NCBI RefSeq assembly: GCF_019249295.1
Contig: NZ_JAESDH010000007.1
Coordinates: 62,001 to 126,000 of the forward strand
DNA from: Alteromonas antoniana
Lineage (GTDB): Bacteria; Pseudomonadota; Gammaproteobacteria; Enterobacterales; Alteromonadaceae
DNA length: 64,000 nt
Direction of reading: 5' to 3'
In this document: piece after piece, positions 55,899-64,000 of the stretch
Layout of the letters: every line of letters starts with the position of its first letter
Numbering within the stretch: the stretch's first letter is position 1
The notes under the pieces: generated by a model
Seen by the model: only the letters and a program-made list of their open reading frames with translations
Databases searched by the model: none
What the model was told of the DNA's origin: nothing
Program-made: the position numbers and the translations under genes

Positions 55899-57398
55899 AT
55901 GCAAGTAGAAGGATACATCTCGTTGGCACTTTATTTCCTGGCAATGCTGGGAATTGGCTTATTCGCATACCGACAGTCCACCAGTGATATTTCCGGATAT
56001 ATACTGGGAGGGAGGCAAGTCAGTCCGCAGGTAACAGCATTATCTGCCGGCGCATCCGACATGAGCGGTTGGATGCTGATGGGGCTGCCCGGAGCGATGT
56101 TCGTTACTGGTTTCGATGCGATGTACATTGCAATTGGCCTGTTAGCAGGTGCGCTAGCCAACTATTTACTGGTTGCGCCAAAACTTCGGGTTTATACCGA
56201 AGTGGCTGATGATTCACTAACTGTTCCGGAGTTTTTTGCAAAGCGGTTCGGAAAGTCCAGTGCATCTGTTCGCATGGTGTCTGCCGCTATTATTGTCATG
56301 TTTTTCACGTTGTATACATCTGCGGGACTAGTTGCCGGCGGAAAGCTTTTTGAAAGTGCGTTCGGTGTTGAATATCAGTGGGGCTTAGTGATCACATTAG
56401 GTGTCGTTGTCTCGTATACACTGCTGGGCGGATTCCTTGCAGTCAGCATGACGGATTTTGTACAGGGGTGCATTATGTTTATTGCACTAATCCTTGTACC
56501 AATCGTTGCCTATACTGAATTTGACAGCCTGGCGCAGATGAATGCATCAGCACTGGAATCTGTGCCGGGATTTTTCGAGTCCTGGGAAGCCTTGACGGCA
56601 GTCGGCTTGCTTTCCAGCCTGGCGTGGGGCCTTGGTTACTTTGGACAGCCTCACATAATTGTTCGCTTTATGGCAATTCGTTCTGTCAAGGCAATTGGTA
56701 CAGCACGAAATATCGGCATGTCCTGGATGACGGTAACGATTATTGGGGCGCTGGGAACCGGGTTCGTCGGCATTGCTTATGCTAATCAGTTTGGCCTGCA
56801 AGTTGACGATCCAGAGACTATATTTATTTTGTTCTCTCAATTGTTGTTCCATCCGCTTATCAGTGGCTTCCTGATGGCAGCCATACTGGCAGCAATTATG
56901 AGTACCATTTCGTCGCAACTGCTGGTTTCAGCAAGTTCATTGACGGAAGACATTTATCGGGTTTTTTCGAAACAAGAAGTAGATGAAAAAACAACAGTGA
57001 AAATCGGACGTTTCGGTGTGGCCGGTGTAGCGATAGTGGCGTTACTGCTGTCTCTGGATTCCTCTAATACTATATTGTCGTTAGTGAGTAATGCCTGGGC
57101 AGGATTTGGAGCCGCTTTTGGTCCATTAGTGCTGTTTTGTCTGTATAAAAAGAATTTAACGCATACTGCAGCGTTAGCAGGAATTATTAGTGGTGCTGTA
57201 ACGGTACTGTTCTGGATATATGCACCGGTGCTGGAAAACGGCGCCACGTTAAGTAGTGTCATATATGAGATTGTACCGGGTTTCATTATCAGCTCAGCAA
57301 CATTGTGGCTGGTATCTGCTGTCACGTCTTCACCTTCAGATGAGGTTCGTGAGACGTTCGAAGAAGCAGGTCAGCAATTAGCGAATCAACAAGCGTAA
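55899..57398 (+). CDS. putP: Sodium/proline symporter PutP
   Basis: A 499-residue SSS-family carrier that takes up proline with Na+. About 13 helices are visible. Family signatures include GGRQVSPQVTALSAGASDMSGW (residues 38-59; ASDMSGW is characteristic of PutP) and the Na+-site helix VSMTDFVQG. It is followed after 14 bp by proB, so uptake and synthesis of proline appear to be in one operon rather than with putA. The C-terminal tail is short and acidic. Confidence 0.93.
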   Translation: MQVEGYISLALYFLAMLGIGLFAYRQSTSDISGYILGGRQVSPQVTALSAGASDMSGWMLMGLPGAMFVTGFDAMYIAIGLLAGALANYLLVAPKLRVYTEVADDSLTVPEFFAKRFGKSSASVRMVSAAIIVMFFTLYTSAGLVAGGKLFESAFGVEYQWGLVITLGVVVSYTLLGGFLAVSMTDFVQGCIMFIALILVPIVAYTEFDSLAQMNASALESVPGFFESWEALTAVGLLSSLAWGLGYFGQPHIIVRFMAIRSVKAIGTARNIGMSWMTVTIIGALGTGFVGIAYANQFGLQVDDPETIFILFSQLLFHPLISGFLMAAILAAIMSTISSQLLVSASSLTEDIYRVFSKQEVDEKTTVKIGRFGVAGVAIVALLLSLDSSNTILSLVSNAWAGFGAAFGPLVLFCLYKKNLTHTAALAGIISGAVTVLFWIYAPVLENGATLSSVIYEIVPGFIISSATLWLVSAVTSSPSDEVRETFEEAGQQLANQQA

Positions 57399-57412
57399 GG
57401 TGATATAGAGAT

Positions 57413-58522
57413 ATGAGTTTTCCAAACTGGAAACGGGTAGTTATAAAAGTAGGGAGTGCGCTGATTGCACCAAATAAACAAGGCTGTAGTAGCCATTATT
57501 TGCTGAGCATCGCGCAATTTATTGTCAAATGTCGAGCCAACGGTACGCAGGTGGTACTGGTGTCGTCCGGTTCGGTTGCTGCAGGTTCCCACTTATTTAC
57601 CGAAGAAGAGAAAACAAATATTGCGGTGAAAAAGGCAATGGCGGCGGCAGGTCAGACAGAGATGATGGCCACGTGGGACAGATTGTTTGATTTTCCCTCT
57701 GCGCAAATTCTGCTCACGCACGGCGATTTGCGCGACCGTGAGCGCTATGTCAGCGTTCGCGACACAATCGACAGCCTGCTCGACCACGGGATTCTGCCTA
57801 TTGTTAATGAAAACGATACGGTAACAACGGATAAGCTGAAAGTTGGTGACAACGATAACCTGTCCGCGATGGTGGCATCGGCTGCAGAGGCTGACGCCCT
57901 GATCATCTGTTCTGACATTGACGGGTTATATAATAAGAACCCGCATGAGCACGACGATGCGGAACTGCTTAAGTGGGTTGAAAATATCGATGAGAGTATT
58001 TACGCCATGGCGGGCGGTGCCGCTGCAGATGGCGTGGGTACCGGCGGTATGAGAACGAAGATCGAAGCGGCAGAAAAAGCCGTATCACATGGTATCGACA
58101 CGTTCATTATCAACGGCTTTACTGAACTGTCGTTTAACATGTTGCTGGAGGGTCAGAACCCGGGAACACACTTCCAGCCTTATGACAAACCTATGCAGGA
58201 AAACGTGCATTGGATGCGTCACACATCGAATGCGCAGGGTGAAGTCATTGTACAAAGTGATTTTGATGTATCACTGGAAAGTGATGCAGAGCAATTAACA
58301 AGTAGTGAAATAATTGGTGTTAAAGGTGAGTTTTCTGTTGGTGACACGATCCTGGTAAGAAAGGACGACGGTACCAAACTGGTGAAAGCGAAATCGAACT
58401 ACAGCAGTTGTCTGCTGAACTTCATTGCCAAGCAGGACAGTGAAGAGTTCGCCACCGAGTTTGAAGAGAAGACCGGACCGATTATTTCAGAACAGCATAT
58501 AGCAAATTTGGAGAAAGAATGA
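57413..58522 (+). CDS. proB: Glutamate 5-kinase
   Basis: Phosphorylates glutamate in the first step of proline synthesis. The amino acid kinase domain (about 1-260; VVIKVGSALIAP, VLVSSGSVAAG, NENDTVTTDKLKVGDND, GTGGMRTKIEAA) is followed by a C-terminal PUA domain (about 270-369). The 369 residues match the E. coli length. The stop overlaps the proA start by 4 bp. Confidence 0.96.
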   Translation: MSFPNWKRVVIKVGSALIAPNKQGCSSHYLLSIAQFIVKCRANGTQVVLVSSGSVAAGSHLFTEEEKTNIAVKKAMAAAGQTEMMATWDRLFDFPSAQILLTHGDLRDRERYVSVRDTIDSLLDHGILPIVNENDTVTTDKLKVGDNDNLSAMVASAAEADALIICSDIDGLYNKNPHEHDDAELLKWVENIDESIYAMAGGAAADGVGTGGMRTKIEAAEKAVSHGIDTFIINGFTELSFNMLLEGQNPGTHFQPYDKPMQENVHWMRHTSNAQGEVIVQSDFDVSLESDAEQLTSSEIIGVKGEFSVGDTILVRKDDGTKLVKAKSNYSSCLLNFIAKQDSEEFATEFEEKTGPIISEQHIANLEKE

Positions 58523-59766
58523 GCATCATTACAGAATTAGCACGAGAAGCAAAAACCGCAGCCAAGACACTGGCAGTGCTTGATGAAGCTAAGAAAAATG
58601 CGGTTTTAAAAGATATGGCAGAAGCCATTCGTAGCAATACGCAAAAAATCGTAAATGTAAACGTCAAGGAAGTGGAACGCGCGAAGCAAAACAACCTGGA
58701 CGCTGCGATGGTCGACAGATTGATTCTTAACGAGAGCCGTATTGAAGATATGGCGCAAGGTATAGAGACTATTATCAGTCTGGATGATCCTGTGGGTCAG
58801 ACACGCTCCATGGGCAAGCGCCCAAACGGCATTGATATTCAGAAAATGCGCATCCCGCTTGGTGTGGTGTGTATGATTTATGAAGCGCGTCCAAATGTGA
58901 CTGCTGACGCTGGCGCGCTGTGTTTCAAATCGGGTAACGCCGTTATCTTGCGTGGTGGTAAAGAAGCGCTGGATACCAGCCTTGCCATTGCCAATCTGTT
59001 GCAGGACGTACTTGAGAAACACGGTTTACCGCGTGCACTGATTACTGTTGTGCCAAACCCGGACCGCGCTTTAATGCAGGAATTGATGGAGCAGCGTGAC
59101 TATATTGACGTGATCATTCCTCGCGGTGGGGAAGGGTTGATCAATTATGTTACTGACAATGCCAAAGTGCCGGTAATTCAGCACTTTAAAGGGGTTTGCC
59201 ATCTTTATGTAGATAAAGAGGCTGACCTGGACAATGCGATGGAATTGCTGTTAAACGGCAAGACCCAGCGTACGGGCGTGTGTAACGCGCTTGAAGGTTT
59301 GTTAGTTCACAAAGCTGTCGCTGGTGATTTCCTGCCACGTGTAGCCCAGGCATTTAAAGAAAAAGATGTGAAGGTTCACGTCAATCAGGTTGGTGCAGAA
59401 TATTTTGACGATGCAGATGTGATTGCTGATGACCAATACGGTGAAGAGTACCTGGGATTGGAAATTGCAATTCGTGTCGTTGACGATATCGATATGGCGC
59501 TGGACCACATTGCCACATTCGGTAGTAACCACACTGAAGTAATTTCTACCAAAGACACGGCTGCTGCCCAGCGATTCCAGCGTACAGTAGATGCATCCGT
59601 GGTAATGGTAAATGCTTCTTCGCGCTTCTCCGACGGCAGCCAGTTGGGGCTCGGTGCTGAAATCGGTATTGCGACCACTAAATTGCACGCCTACGGCCCA
59701 ATGGGGCTGGAGTCGCTGACAACCGAAAAGTATCTGGTAAATGGCGAAGGTCAAATTCGCGACTAG
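58519..59766 (+). CDS. proA: Gamma-glutamyl phosphate reductase
   Basis: Second enzyme of proline synthesis; reduces gamma-glutamyl phosphate with NADPH. It has the aldehyde dehydrogenase-like fold with the catalytic Cys in RTGVCNALEGLL, plus IYEARPNVTADAGALCFKSGNA and RFSDGSQLGLGAEIGI. The 415 residues are usual. It overlaps proB by 4 bp and ends in front of a strong terminator. Confidence 0.97.
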   Translation: MSIITELAREAKTAAKTLAVLDEAKKNAVLKDMAEAIRSNTQKIVNVNVKEVERAKQNNLDAAMVDRLILNESRIEDMAQGIETIISLDDPVGQTRSMGKRPNGIDIQKMRIPLGVVCMIYEARPNVTADAGALCFKSGNAVILRGGKEALDTSLAIANLLQDVLEKHGLPRALITVVPNPDRALMQELMEQRDYIDVIIPRGGEGLINYVTDNAKVPVIQHFKGVCHLYVDKEADLDNAMELLLNGKTQRTGVCNALEGLLVHKAVAGDFLPRVAQAFKEKDVKVHVNQVGAEYFDDADVIADDQYGEEYLGLEIAIRVVDDIDMALDHIATFGSNHTEVISTKDTAAAQRFQRTVDASVVMVNASSRFSDGSQLGLGAEIGIATTKLHAYGPMGLESLTTEKYLVNGEGQIRD

Positions 59767-59805
59767 CGGTTGGCATTGTTCGTCAGAGCACTTTGATTCA
59801 TAATG

Positions 59806-59838
59806 AAAAACTCCGGTCAGTGACCGGAGTTTTTTTTA
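59806..59838 (+). terminator. Terminator after proA
   Basis: ACTCCGGTCA/TGACCGGAGT, a perfect 10-bp stem with a single-base centre, followed by eight T. Confidence 0.9.
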
Positions 59839-59865
59839 TACAGGACTACAGGAGCGCGCGCGTCG

Positions 59866-60750
59866 ATGAAGTATGACATCAATGCATTGTGGCTAGAGGT
59901 TTCCGCCTTCATGCTTGATTACAAGCTACTGACTTCAGTGTTGGTAGTAGTATTGCTGCACGTGTTTAAACGGCTCGTACTCAAAGTCATACGCAAGCAA
60001 AGCTCAAAGAAAGGCCATGACAGGCGTAATCAGATAAACATTCTCGAACAATTGGGAAATGCATTTATCATTATTGCGCTGATGATGATCTGGTCGTCAG
60101 AAATTCAGACGCTGGCCATTTCCATTGCCGCCTTTATGGTGGCGATTGTACTGGCGACCCGCGAGTTCATTCAGTGTTTTATGGGGTTCATTTATTATCT
60201 TGGTGCGCGCCCGTTCCGGGTCGGCGACTGGATCCAGATGAACAATATTGTGGGTGAAGTGGTCGAAATGGACTGGGCAAAGACAGCGCTACTGGAGGTT
60301 GACCCGGATACGTTTAACTATACCGGTAAGCACGTTTACGTGCCAAACAGCCAGCTCGTCACCCAAACGGTACGGAATCTTAACTTCCTGCGACGCTATA
60401 AGCTTCACAGTTTTCAGATTGTGAACGAGCCAACCGTGAACCCGTATCGGATCCTACCGGCATTTTCAGCCAGAGCACAGGCTCATTGCGAGTATTTCCG
60501 CGACGTTGCAGAGCGTTATAAAGGGCTTATTGAGCGTCATCTTGAGCAGGAGTTTATTCAAATCGATCCTGATATATTGCTTGAAACGAACGAACTGGCG
60601 AAAGTTGTGGTGTCAGTCTCTATATTCTGTCCGACCACAGAAGCGCAGGAACTGCAGTCTAAAATCAGCTCTGACTGGATGAGTTTGTGGTTTAAGGCCA
60701 TAAAAGAGGATGAAGACCAGATACGGCTAGTGGATGAAGCTTCGGCGTGA
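59866..60750 (+). CDS. MscS-family mechanosensitive channel
   Basis: A 294-residue membrane protein with three transmembrane helices (about 19-37, 65-82, 85-115) and a cytoplasmic MscS beta domain that contains FRVGDWIQMNNIVGEVVEMDW and VYVPNSQLVTQTVRN. The pore helix is less rich in Gly/Ala than E. coli MscS. Such channels release solutes on osmotic downshock, which fits the neighbouring proline genes. The start follows the proA terminator closely, so it has its own promoter. Confidence 0.85.
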   Translation: MKYDINALWLEVSAFMLDYKLLTSVLVVVLLHVFKRLVLKVIRKQSSKKGHDRRNQINILEQLGNAFIIIALMMIWSSEIQTLAISIAAFMVAIVLATREFIQCFMGFIYYLGARPFRVGDWIQMNNIVGEVVEMDWAKTALLEVDPDTFNYTGKHVYVPNSQLVTQTVRNLNFLRRYKLHSFQIVNEPTVNPYRILPAFSARAQAHCEYFRDVAERYKGLIERHLEQEFIQIDPDILLETNELAKVVVSVSIFCPTTEAQELQSKISSDWMSLWFKAIKEDEDQIRLVDEASA

Positions 60751-60786
60751 GTAGCAAATCGCTACCGGTGTGTTATTGCGGTAATG

Positions 60787-61344
60787 TCAGGTCATACTGA
60801 TTTCCCAATCCCGTCGCTGGGTAAAGTGACTTTTCAGAAAGCTCATTTGATCAGCGAGGATACGTCGATTCATCAGGTAAAAACGTTCGTAAACGTTCGG
60901 CGTAAACGGCACAGCTAATAACGCCATACCCGCTTCTTCCGGTGTTTTAGCGCCTTTCGCATGATTGCACCGACTGCACGCGGTTGCCACATTTGTCCAG
61001 TTATCACGCCCGCCACGAGAACGGGGAAGAATATGGTCACGTGTCAGTTGTGAGACGGGGAAAGTATTACCGCAATACAAACACAGATAGTTGTCTCTGC
61101 GAAAAAGGTAGCGGTTAGTCAGGGCAATTTTGCCACTTACGTCCGTAACTTTGCCATCGCAGGCTATAATAGAAGCCAGTCGCAGCGTACTTTGTTCACC
61201 AATATGGTTCCATCCGCCGTGCATGACCATGTGATCTGAGCCAAGCTCAAACAACACTTTTTCCTGACAATACAGTCTTGCCGCCTGTTCCGGAGAAACC
61301 CATTCCTGCGGCATGCCAGCCTTATTCAAACGAAGTACTAACAT
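60787..61344 (-). CDS. HNH endonuclease domain protein
   Basis: A 185-residue protein with a central HNH nuclease fold: zinc Cys pairs CLYC (C88, C91) and CSRC (C123, C126) around the motif TRDHILPRSRGG (D103, H104) and NVATACSRCNHAKG. These features match the widespread stand-alone HNH family whose members are mostly uncharacterised. No toxin, restriction or phage partner is next to it. The upstream region before the ATG contains GGGAG. Confidence 0.88.
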   Translation of the reverse strand: MLVLRLNKAGMPQEWVSPEQAARLYCQEKVLFELGSDHMVMHGGWNHIGEQSTLRLASIIACDGKVTDVSGKIALTNRYLFRRDNYLCLYCGNTFPVSQLTRDHILPRSRGGRDNWTNVATACSRCNHAKGAKTPEEAGMALLAVPFTPNVYERFYLMNRRILADQMSFLKSHFTQRRDWEISMT

Positions 61345-61661
61345 AAAACACTCCCAATATGGGGTAGGTGTAACTCTAGCATACCTATTTTTGTTTCAAA
61401 TAGATGAAAAAATGTACATTATTAAAGAAAAATTATGATTAATGCTGAAAGATACAGGTAATACTTACGACGCCGTCGTCTGTTTGCCGCCTCCGCTGGG
61501 TGATGTTAAGGCTTGCCGCAAATGCTGTGCTGGCGCTGCAATGGGAATTAAAGAAAATCCGCGTGAGAAAAAATTTGATAATGGTATTCGCCGGTTTTCA
61601 TAGCTATACTATGCGCCGCGTTTAAAAGCGATAAATAAAGATTGAAATTAAAGGACAAATA
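61345..61661. other. Region between the HNH gene and pnp (rpsO absent)
   Basis: In E. coli and most relatives rpsO sits directly before pnp. It is absent here. The stretch contains a 53-codon open frame, annotated separately, a TATACT hexamer at 61605-61610 that could be the pnp -10 box, and the pnp ribosome site AAAGGA. Confidence 0.55.
61442..61603 (+). CDS. Possible small Cys-rich protein, 53 residues
   Basis: An ATG-to-TAG frame of 53 codons ending 58 bp before pnp. Its most striking part is a Cys cluster (KACRKCC, residues 24-30, with a further Cys at 14) followed by a basic, soluble tail ending RRFS. The ribosome site is weak (AAAGAAAA). I recognise no family. It could be a real zinc- or metal-binding small protein, or chance. 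Confidence 0.35.
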   Translation: MLKDTGNTYDAVVCLPPPLGDVKACRKCCAGAAMGIKENPREKKFDNGIRRFS

Positions 61662-63773
61662 GTGACTCCTATTACAAAATCATTTCAGTATGGACAACAT
61701 ACTGTCACTCTGGAAACAGGCGTAATCGCCCGTCAGGCAACGGCTGCCGTTATGGCCAGCATGGACGATACCGCTGTTCTGGTAACCGTAGTTGGTAAGA
61801 AAGAAGCAAAACCTGATCAGGATTTCTTTCCTCTGACTGTTAACTACCAGGAAAAAACATACGCTGCCGGGAAAATTCCGGGTGGCTTTTTCAAACGTGA
61901 AGGTCGTCCTTCAGAAGGCGAAACCTTAACCGCTCGTCTGATTGACCGTCCTATCCGTCCACTGTTCCCGGAAGGGTTCAAGAACGAAGTTCAGGTTGTT
62001 ATTACCGTTGTTTCTGCCAACCCTGAAATTCCAACAGACATCGTGTCTATGATCGGTACCTCAGCCGCGCTGGCAATTTCGGGTATTCCATTCAACGGTC
62101 CAATCGGCGCAGCTCGCGTTGGTTATACTGATGGCGAATATCTTCTGAACACCCGTGCTTCTGAGCAGGAAACCAGCGAGCTGGACCTGGTCGTTGCCGG
62201 TACAGAAAGCGCAGTGTTGATGGTGGAATCAGAAGCTAACATCCTGTCTGAAGATACCATGCTGGGTGCCGTAATGTACGGGCACGAGCAATTACAGACA
62301 GTGGTTAGCGCAGTAAACGAGTTCGCTGCTGAAGTGAACACACCGAAGTGGGACTGGCAGCCAGACGCTGAAAATACTGACCTCAAGAGCAAAATTAAAG
62401 CCCTTGCAGAGTCAGGGATGACAGCCGCTTACCAGATTTCTGACAAGATGGAGCGTAAAGACGCAGTAACTGCAGTGACTGAAAAAGCGCTTGCGGATAT
62501 CATGGCAGAAAACGAAGAGCAGGATAAGAAAGAAGTACTGGACCTGTTGCACGAACTGGAAAGTGACGTTGTTCGTTCACGCATCCTGGCGGGCGAGCCA
62601 CGAATCGATGGTCGTGATCCGGCGATGATCCGTGCACTGAACGTTGCTACTGGCGTTCTGCCACGTACTCACGGCTCAGCACTGTTTACCCGTGGTGAAA
62701 CCCAGGCACTGGTTGCTGCCACTCTGGGTACAGAGCGTGATGCACAGATGATTGACGAGCTTGCCGGTAAGCGTGACAGCCGTTTCATGTTGCATTACAA
62801 CTTCCCTCCATACTGTGTTGGTGAGACGGGTATGATTGGGTCGCCTAAGCGTCGTGAAATTGGTCACGGACGTTTGGCGAAACGTGGTATTCAGGCTGTT
62901 ATGCCAAGTGAAGAAGAATTCCCGTACGTAGTACGTGTGGTTTCTGAAATCACAGAATCTAACGGTTCGTCTTCGATGGCGTCTGTTTGTGGTACGTCTC
63001 TGGCACTGATGGATGCGGGTGTACCGATTAAGGCCTCTGTTGCGGGTATCGCAATGGGTCTGGTGAAAAGTGACGACAACTTTGTGGTTCTGTCTGATAT
63101 CCTGGGTGACGAAGATCACCTTGGCGACATGGACTTTAAAGTGGCCGGTACGACTGACGGTATCACTGCGCTGCAGATGGATATCAAAATCGAAGGTATC
63201 ACCAAAGAAATCATGCAGAAGGCATTGAAGCAGGCGAAAGAAGCCCGTCTTCACATCCTGTCTGTTATGGACGAAGCGATTGGCGGTCACCGCGAAGAGC
63301 TGAGCGAATTCGCCCCACGCATCTATACCATGAAGATCGATCAGGACAAGATCCGTGATGTTATTGGTAAAGGCGGCGCGATGATTCGTCAAATCACCGA
63401 AGAGTCCGATACTAACATCGAGATCGAAGACGACGGTACTATCAAGATCTTCGCCACTGAACGTGCGAAGGCAGATATTGCTATCAGCAAGATTGAGCAG
63501 GTTACAGCGGAAATCGAAGTAGGTAAGACATACAACGGTAAAGTAACCCGTATTGTTGACTTCGGTGCGTTCGTTGAAGTTCTGCCAGGTAAAGAAGGTC
63601 TGGTTCACATTTCACAAATCGCGCATGAGCGTGTGAATAAAGTGGCTGACTACCTGTCTGAAGGTCAGATGGTTGACGTGAAAGTGATGGAAATTGACCG
63701 TCAGAACCGCGTTCGTCTGAGCATCAAAGAACTGCTTGAAAAGCCTGCGCCAAAATCTGACGACGGCGAGTAA
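61662..63773 (+). CDS. pnp: Polyribonucleotide nucleotidyltransferase (PNPase)
   Basis: 3'-5' phosphorolytic exoribonuclease of the RNA degradosome. The order is RNase PH-like domain 1, a helical linker, RNase PH-like domain 2 (the catalytic part, with [16 protein letters not shown]), a KH domain ([12 protein letters not shown] near residue 570) and an S1 domain ([30 protein letters not shown] near residue 630). The 703 residues are typical. The start is GTG at 61662 with AAAGGA six bases upstream. It lacks rpsO upstream, so it must be transcribed from its own promoter. Confidence 0.97.
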   Translation: MTPITKSFQYGQHTVTLETGVIARQATAAVMASMDDTAVLVTVVGKKEAKPDQDFFPLTVNYQEKTYAAGKIPGGFFKREGRPSEGETLTARLIDRPIRPLFPEGFKNEVQVVITVVSANPEIPTDIVSMIGTSAALAISGIPFNGPIGAARVGYTDGEYLLNTRASEQETSELDLVVAGTESAVLMVESEANILSEDTMLGAVMYGHEQLQTVVSAVNEFAAEVNTPKWDWQPDAENTDLKSKIKALAESGMTAAYQISDKMERKDAVTAVTEKALADIMAENEEQDKKEVLDLLHELESDVVRSRILAGEPRIDGRDPAMIRALNVATGVLPRTHGSALFTRGETQALVAATLGTERDAQMIDELAGKRDSRFMLHYNFPPYCVGETGMIGSPKRREIGHGRLAKRGIQAVMPSEEEFPYVVRVVSEITESNGSSSMASVCGTSLALMDAGVPIKASVAGIAMGLVKSDDNFVVLSDILGDEDHLGDMDFKVAGTTDGITALQMDIKIEGITKEIMQKALKQAKEARLHILSVMDEAIGGHREELSEFAPRIYTMKIDQDKIRDVIGKGGAMIRQITEESDTNIEIEDDGTIKIFATERAKADIAISKIEQVTAEIEVGKTYNGKVTRIVDFGAFVEVLPGKEGLVHISQIAHERVNKVADYLSEGQMVDVKVMEIDRQNRVRLSIKELLEKPAPKSDDGE

Positions 63774-63780
63774 GTTCTGG

Positions 63781-63842
63781 TGCAGGTTGTCTGACCTGCA
63801 TTGTTCACCGATTTAAAAGGGAGCCTTGCTCCCTTTTTTGAT
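63781..63842 (+). terminator. Hairpin and terminator after pnp
   Basis: A perfect TGCAGGT/ACCTGCA hairpin (63781-63800) is followed by AAAAGGGAGC/GCTCCCTTTTTT (63815-63839), a classical intrinsic terminator. Confidence 0.85.
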
Positions 63843-63858
63843 TTTTAAAGGGACGGAA

Positions 63859-64000
63859 ATGGATAAGCAAACACAAACAGAAGTGGAAGCGGCAGTGTTT
63901 CGACGTTTAGTGGATCATCTGGACGCAAACAAAGATGTGCAGAATATTGATTTAATGATTCTGGCGGATTTTTGTCGTAACTGTCTTGCGAAATGGTACG
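63859..64000 (+). CDS. DUF1244 family protein (3' truncated)
   Basis: The window ends after 47 codons of a frame opened by ATG with AAAGGGACGG upstream. The visible sequence, with AAVFRRLVDHLDA and DFCRNCLAKWY, is diagnostic of DUF1244, a family of about 90-100 residues with a conserved Cys-Arg-Asn-Cys motif and unknown function. The 3' half lies outside the window. Confidence 0.85.
   Translation, partial: MDKQTQTEVEAAVFRRLVDHLDANKDVQNIDLMILADFCRNCLAKWY

Noticed and set aside
41181-61661. Integrated genomic island at tRNA-Leu
   Set aside because: No integrase, no repeated tRNA 3' end and no phage or conjugation genes were seen; the gene content looks chromosomal, so a rearrangement is more likely than an island.
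62676-63608. 310-codon open frame antisense to pnp
   Set aside because: It lies wholly within the strongly conserved pnp gene, has a composition biased to Thr, Asn, His and Arg typical of a reverse shadow frame, and has no ribosome site.
1-64000. CRISPR arrays, rRNA genes, IS elements, known riboswitches
   Set aside because: None was recognised on reading; no regularly spaced short repeats and no transposase-like ORF are present.

Overview
The window reads as a chromosome segment of a marine gammaproteobacterium of the order Alteromonadales, most likely Alteromonas or a close relative. I infer this from the protein sequences (FtsH, PNPase, LeuS and GlmM are close to the E. coli and Shewanella forms), from gene order (lipA-lipB-ybeD-dacA-rlpA-rodA-mrdA-rlmH-rsfS-nadD-holA-lptE-leuS; ftsH-folP-glmM-tpiA-secG-tRNA-Leu), from many sodium-coupled transporters, and from several c-di-GMP enzymes. 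No species assignment was possible without a search. Coding density is high. I saw no insertion sequence, prophage, CRISPR array or rRNA.

Layout. 1-5.0 kb: the 3' part of a long-form GAPDH gene, a membrane-anchored thioredoxin-fold protein, an M14 carboxypeptidase and an alanine/sodium symporter. 5.1-8.7 kb: a tight operon of a zinc-ribbon membrane protein, YeaC, a giant DUF349 coiled-coil protein and a small protein. 8.8-13.7 kb: a MASE1-GGDEF cyclase, a DUF2797 protein, asparaginase I and a secreted M24 peptidase. 13.7-17.0 kb: the most interesting block. It holds a SAM-dependent methyltransferase with the residues of the borosin (OphMA/SonM) backbone N-methyltransferases, a 71-residue candidate precursor peptide, and an overlapping gene for a TPR-GGDEF membrane cyclase. 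A 16-bp perfect inverted repeat with a 216-bp spacer lies just upstream. 17.1-30.2 kb: the lipoylation, cell-elongation, peptidoglycan and LeuS cluster on the minus strand. 30.3-41.3 kb: an SRPBCC protein, a LonH-type protease, an SDR, YhbY, then ftsH-folP-glmM-tpiA-secG-tRNA-Leu(GAG).

41.3-61.6 kb lies where many gammaproteobacteria carry rimP-nusA-infB-rbfA-truB-rpsO. Here that block is absent. It is replaced by a four-gene operon (cupredoxin, EAL phosphodiesterase, DUF3034 barrel-like protein, lipoprotein truncated hemoglobin); a stress-type cluster (Pmp3/YqaE peptide, DUF2254, DUF1328, hemerythrin, GdhA, a phosphatase/diacylglycerol-kinase fusion, DUF2878, SDR, a flavodoxin-like protein and topoisomerase IB); putP-proB-proA; an MscS channel; and an HNH protein. 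pnp follows on its own, and the window ends inside a DUF1244 gene.

How the genes work together. Three c-di-GMP proteins sit in separate contexts, two of them in operons with unusual partners (peptide methylation; copper and heme proteins). The putP-proBA and MscS genes suggest osmotic adaptation. The minus-strand cluster links lipoate attachment, envelope elongation, LPS assembly and tRNA charging, as it does in related bacteria.
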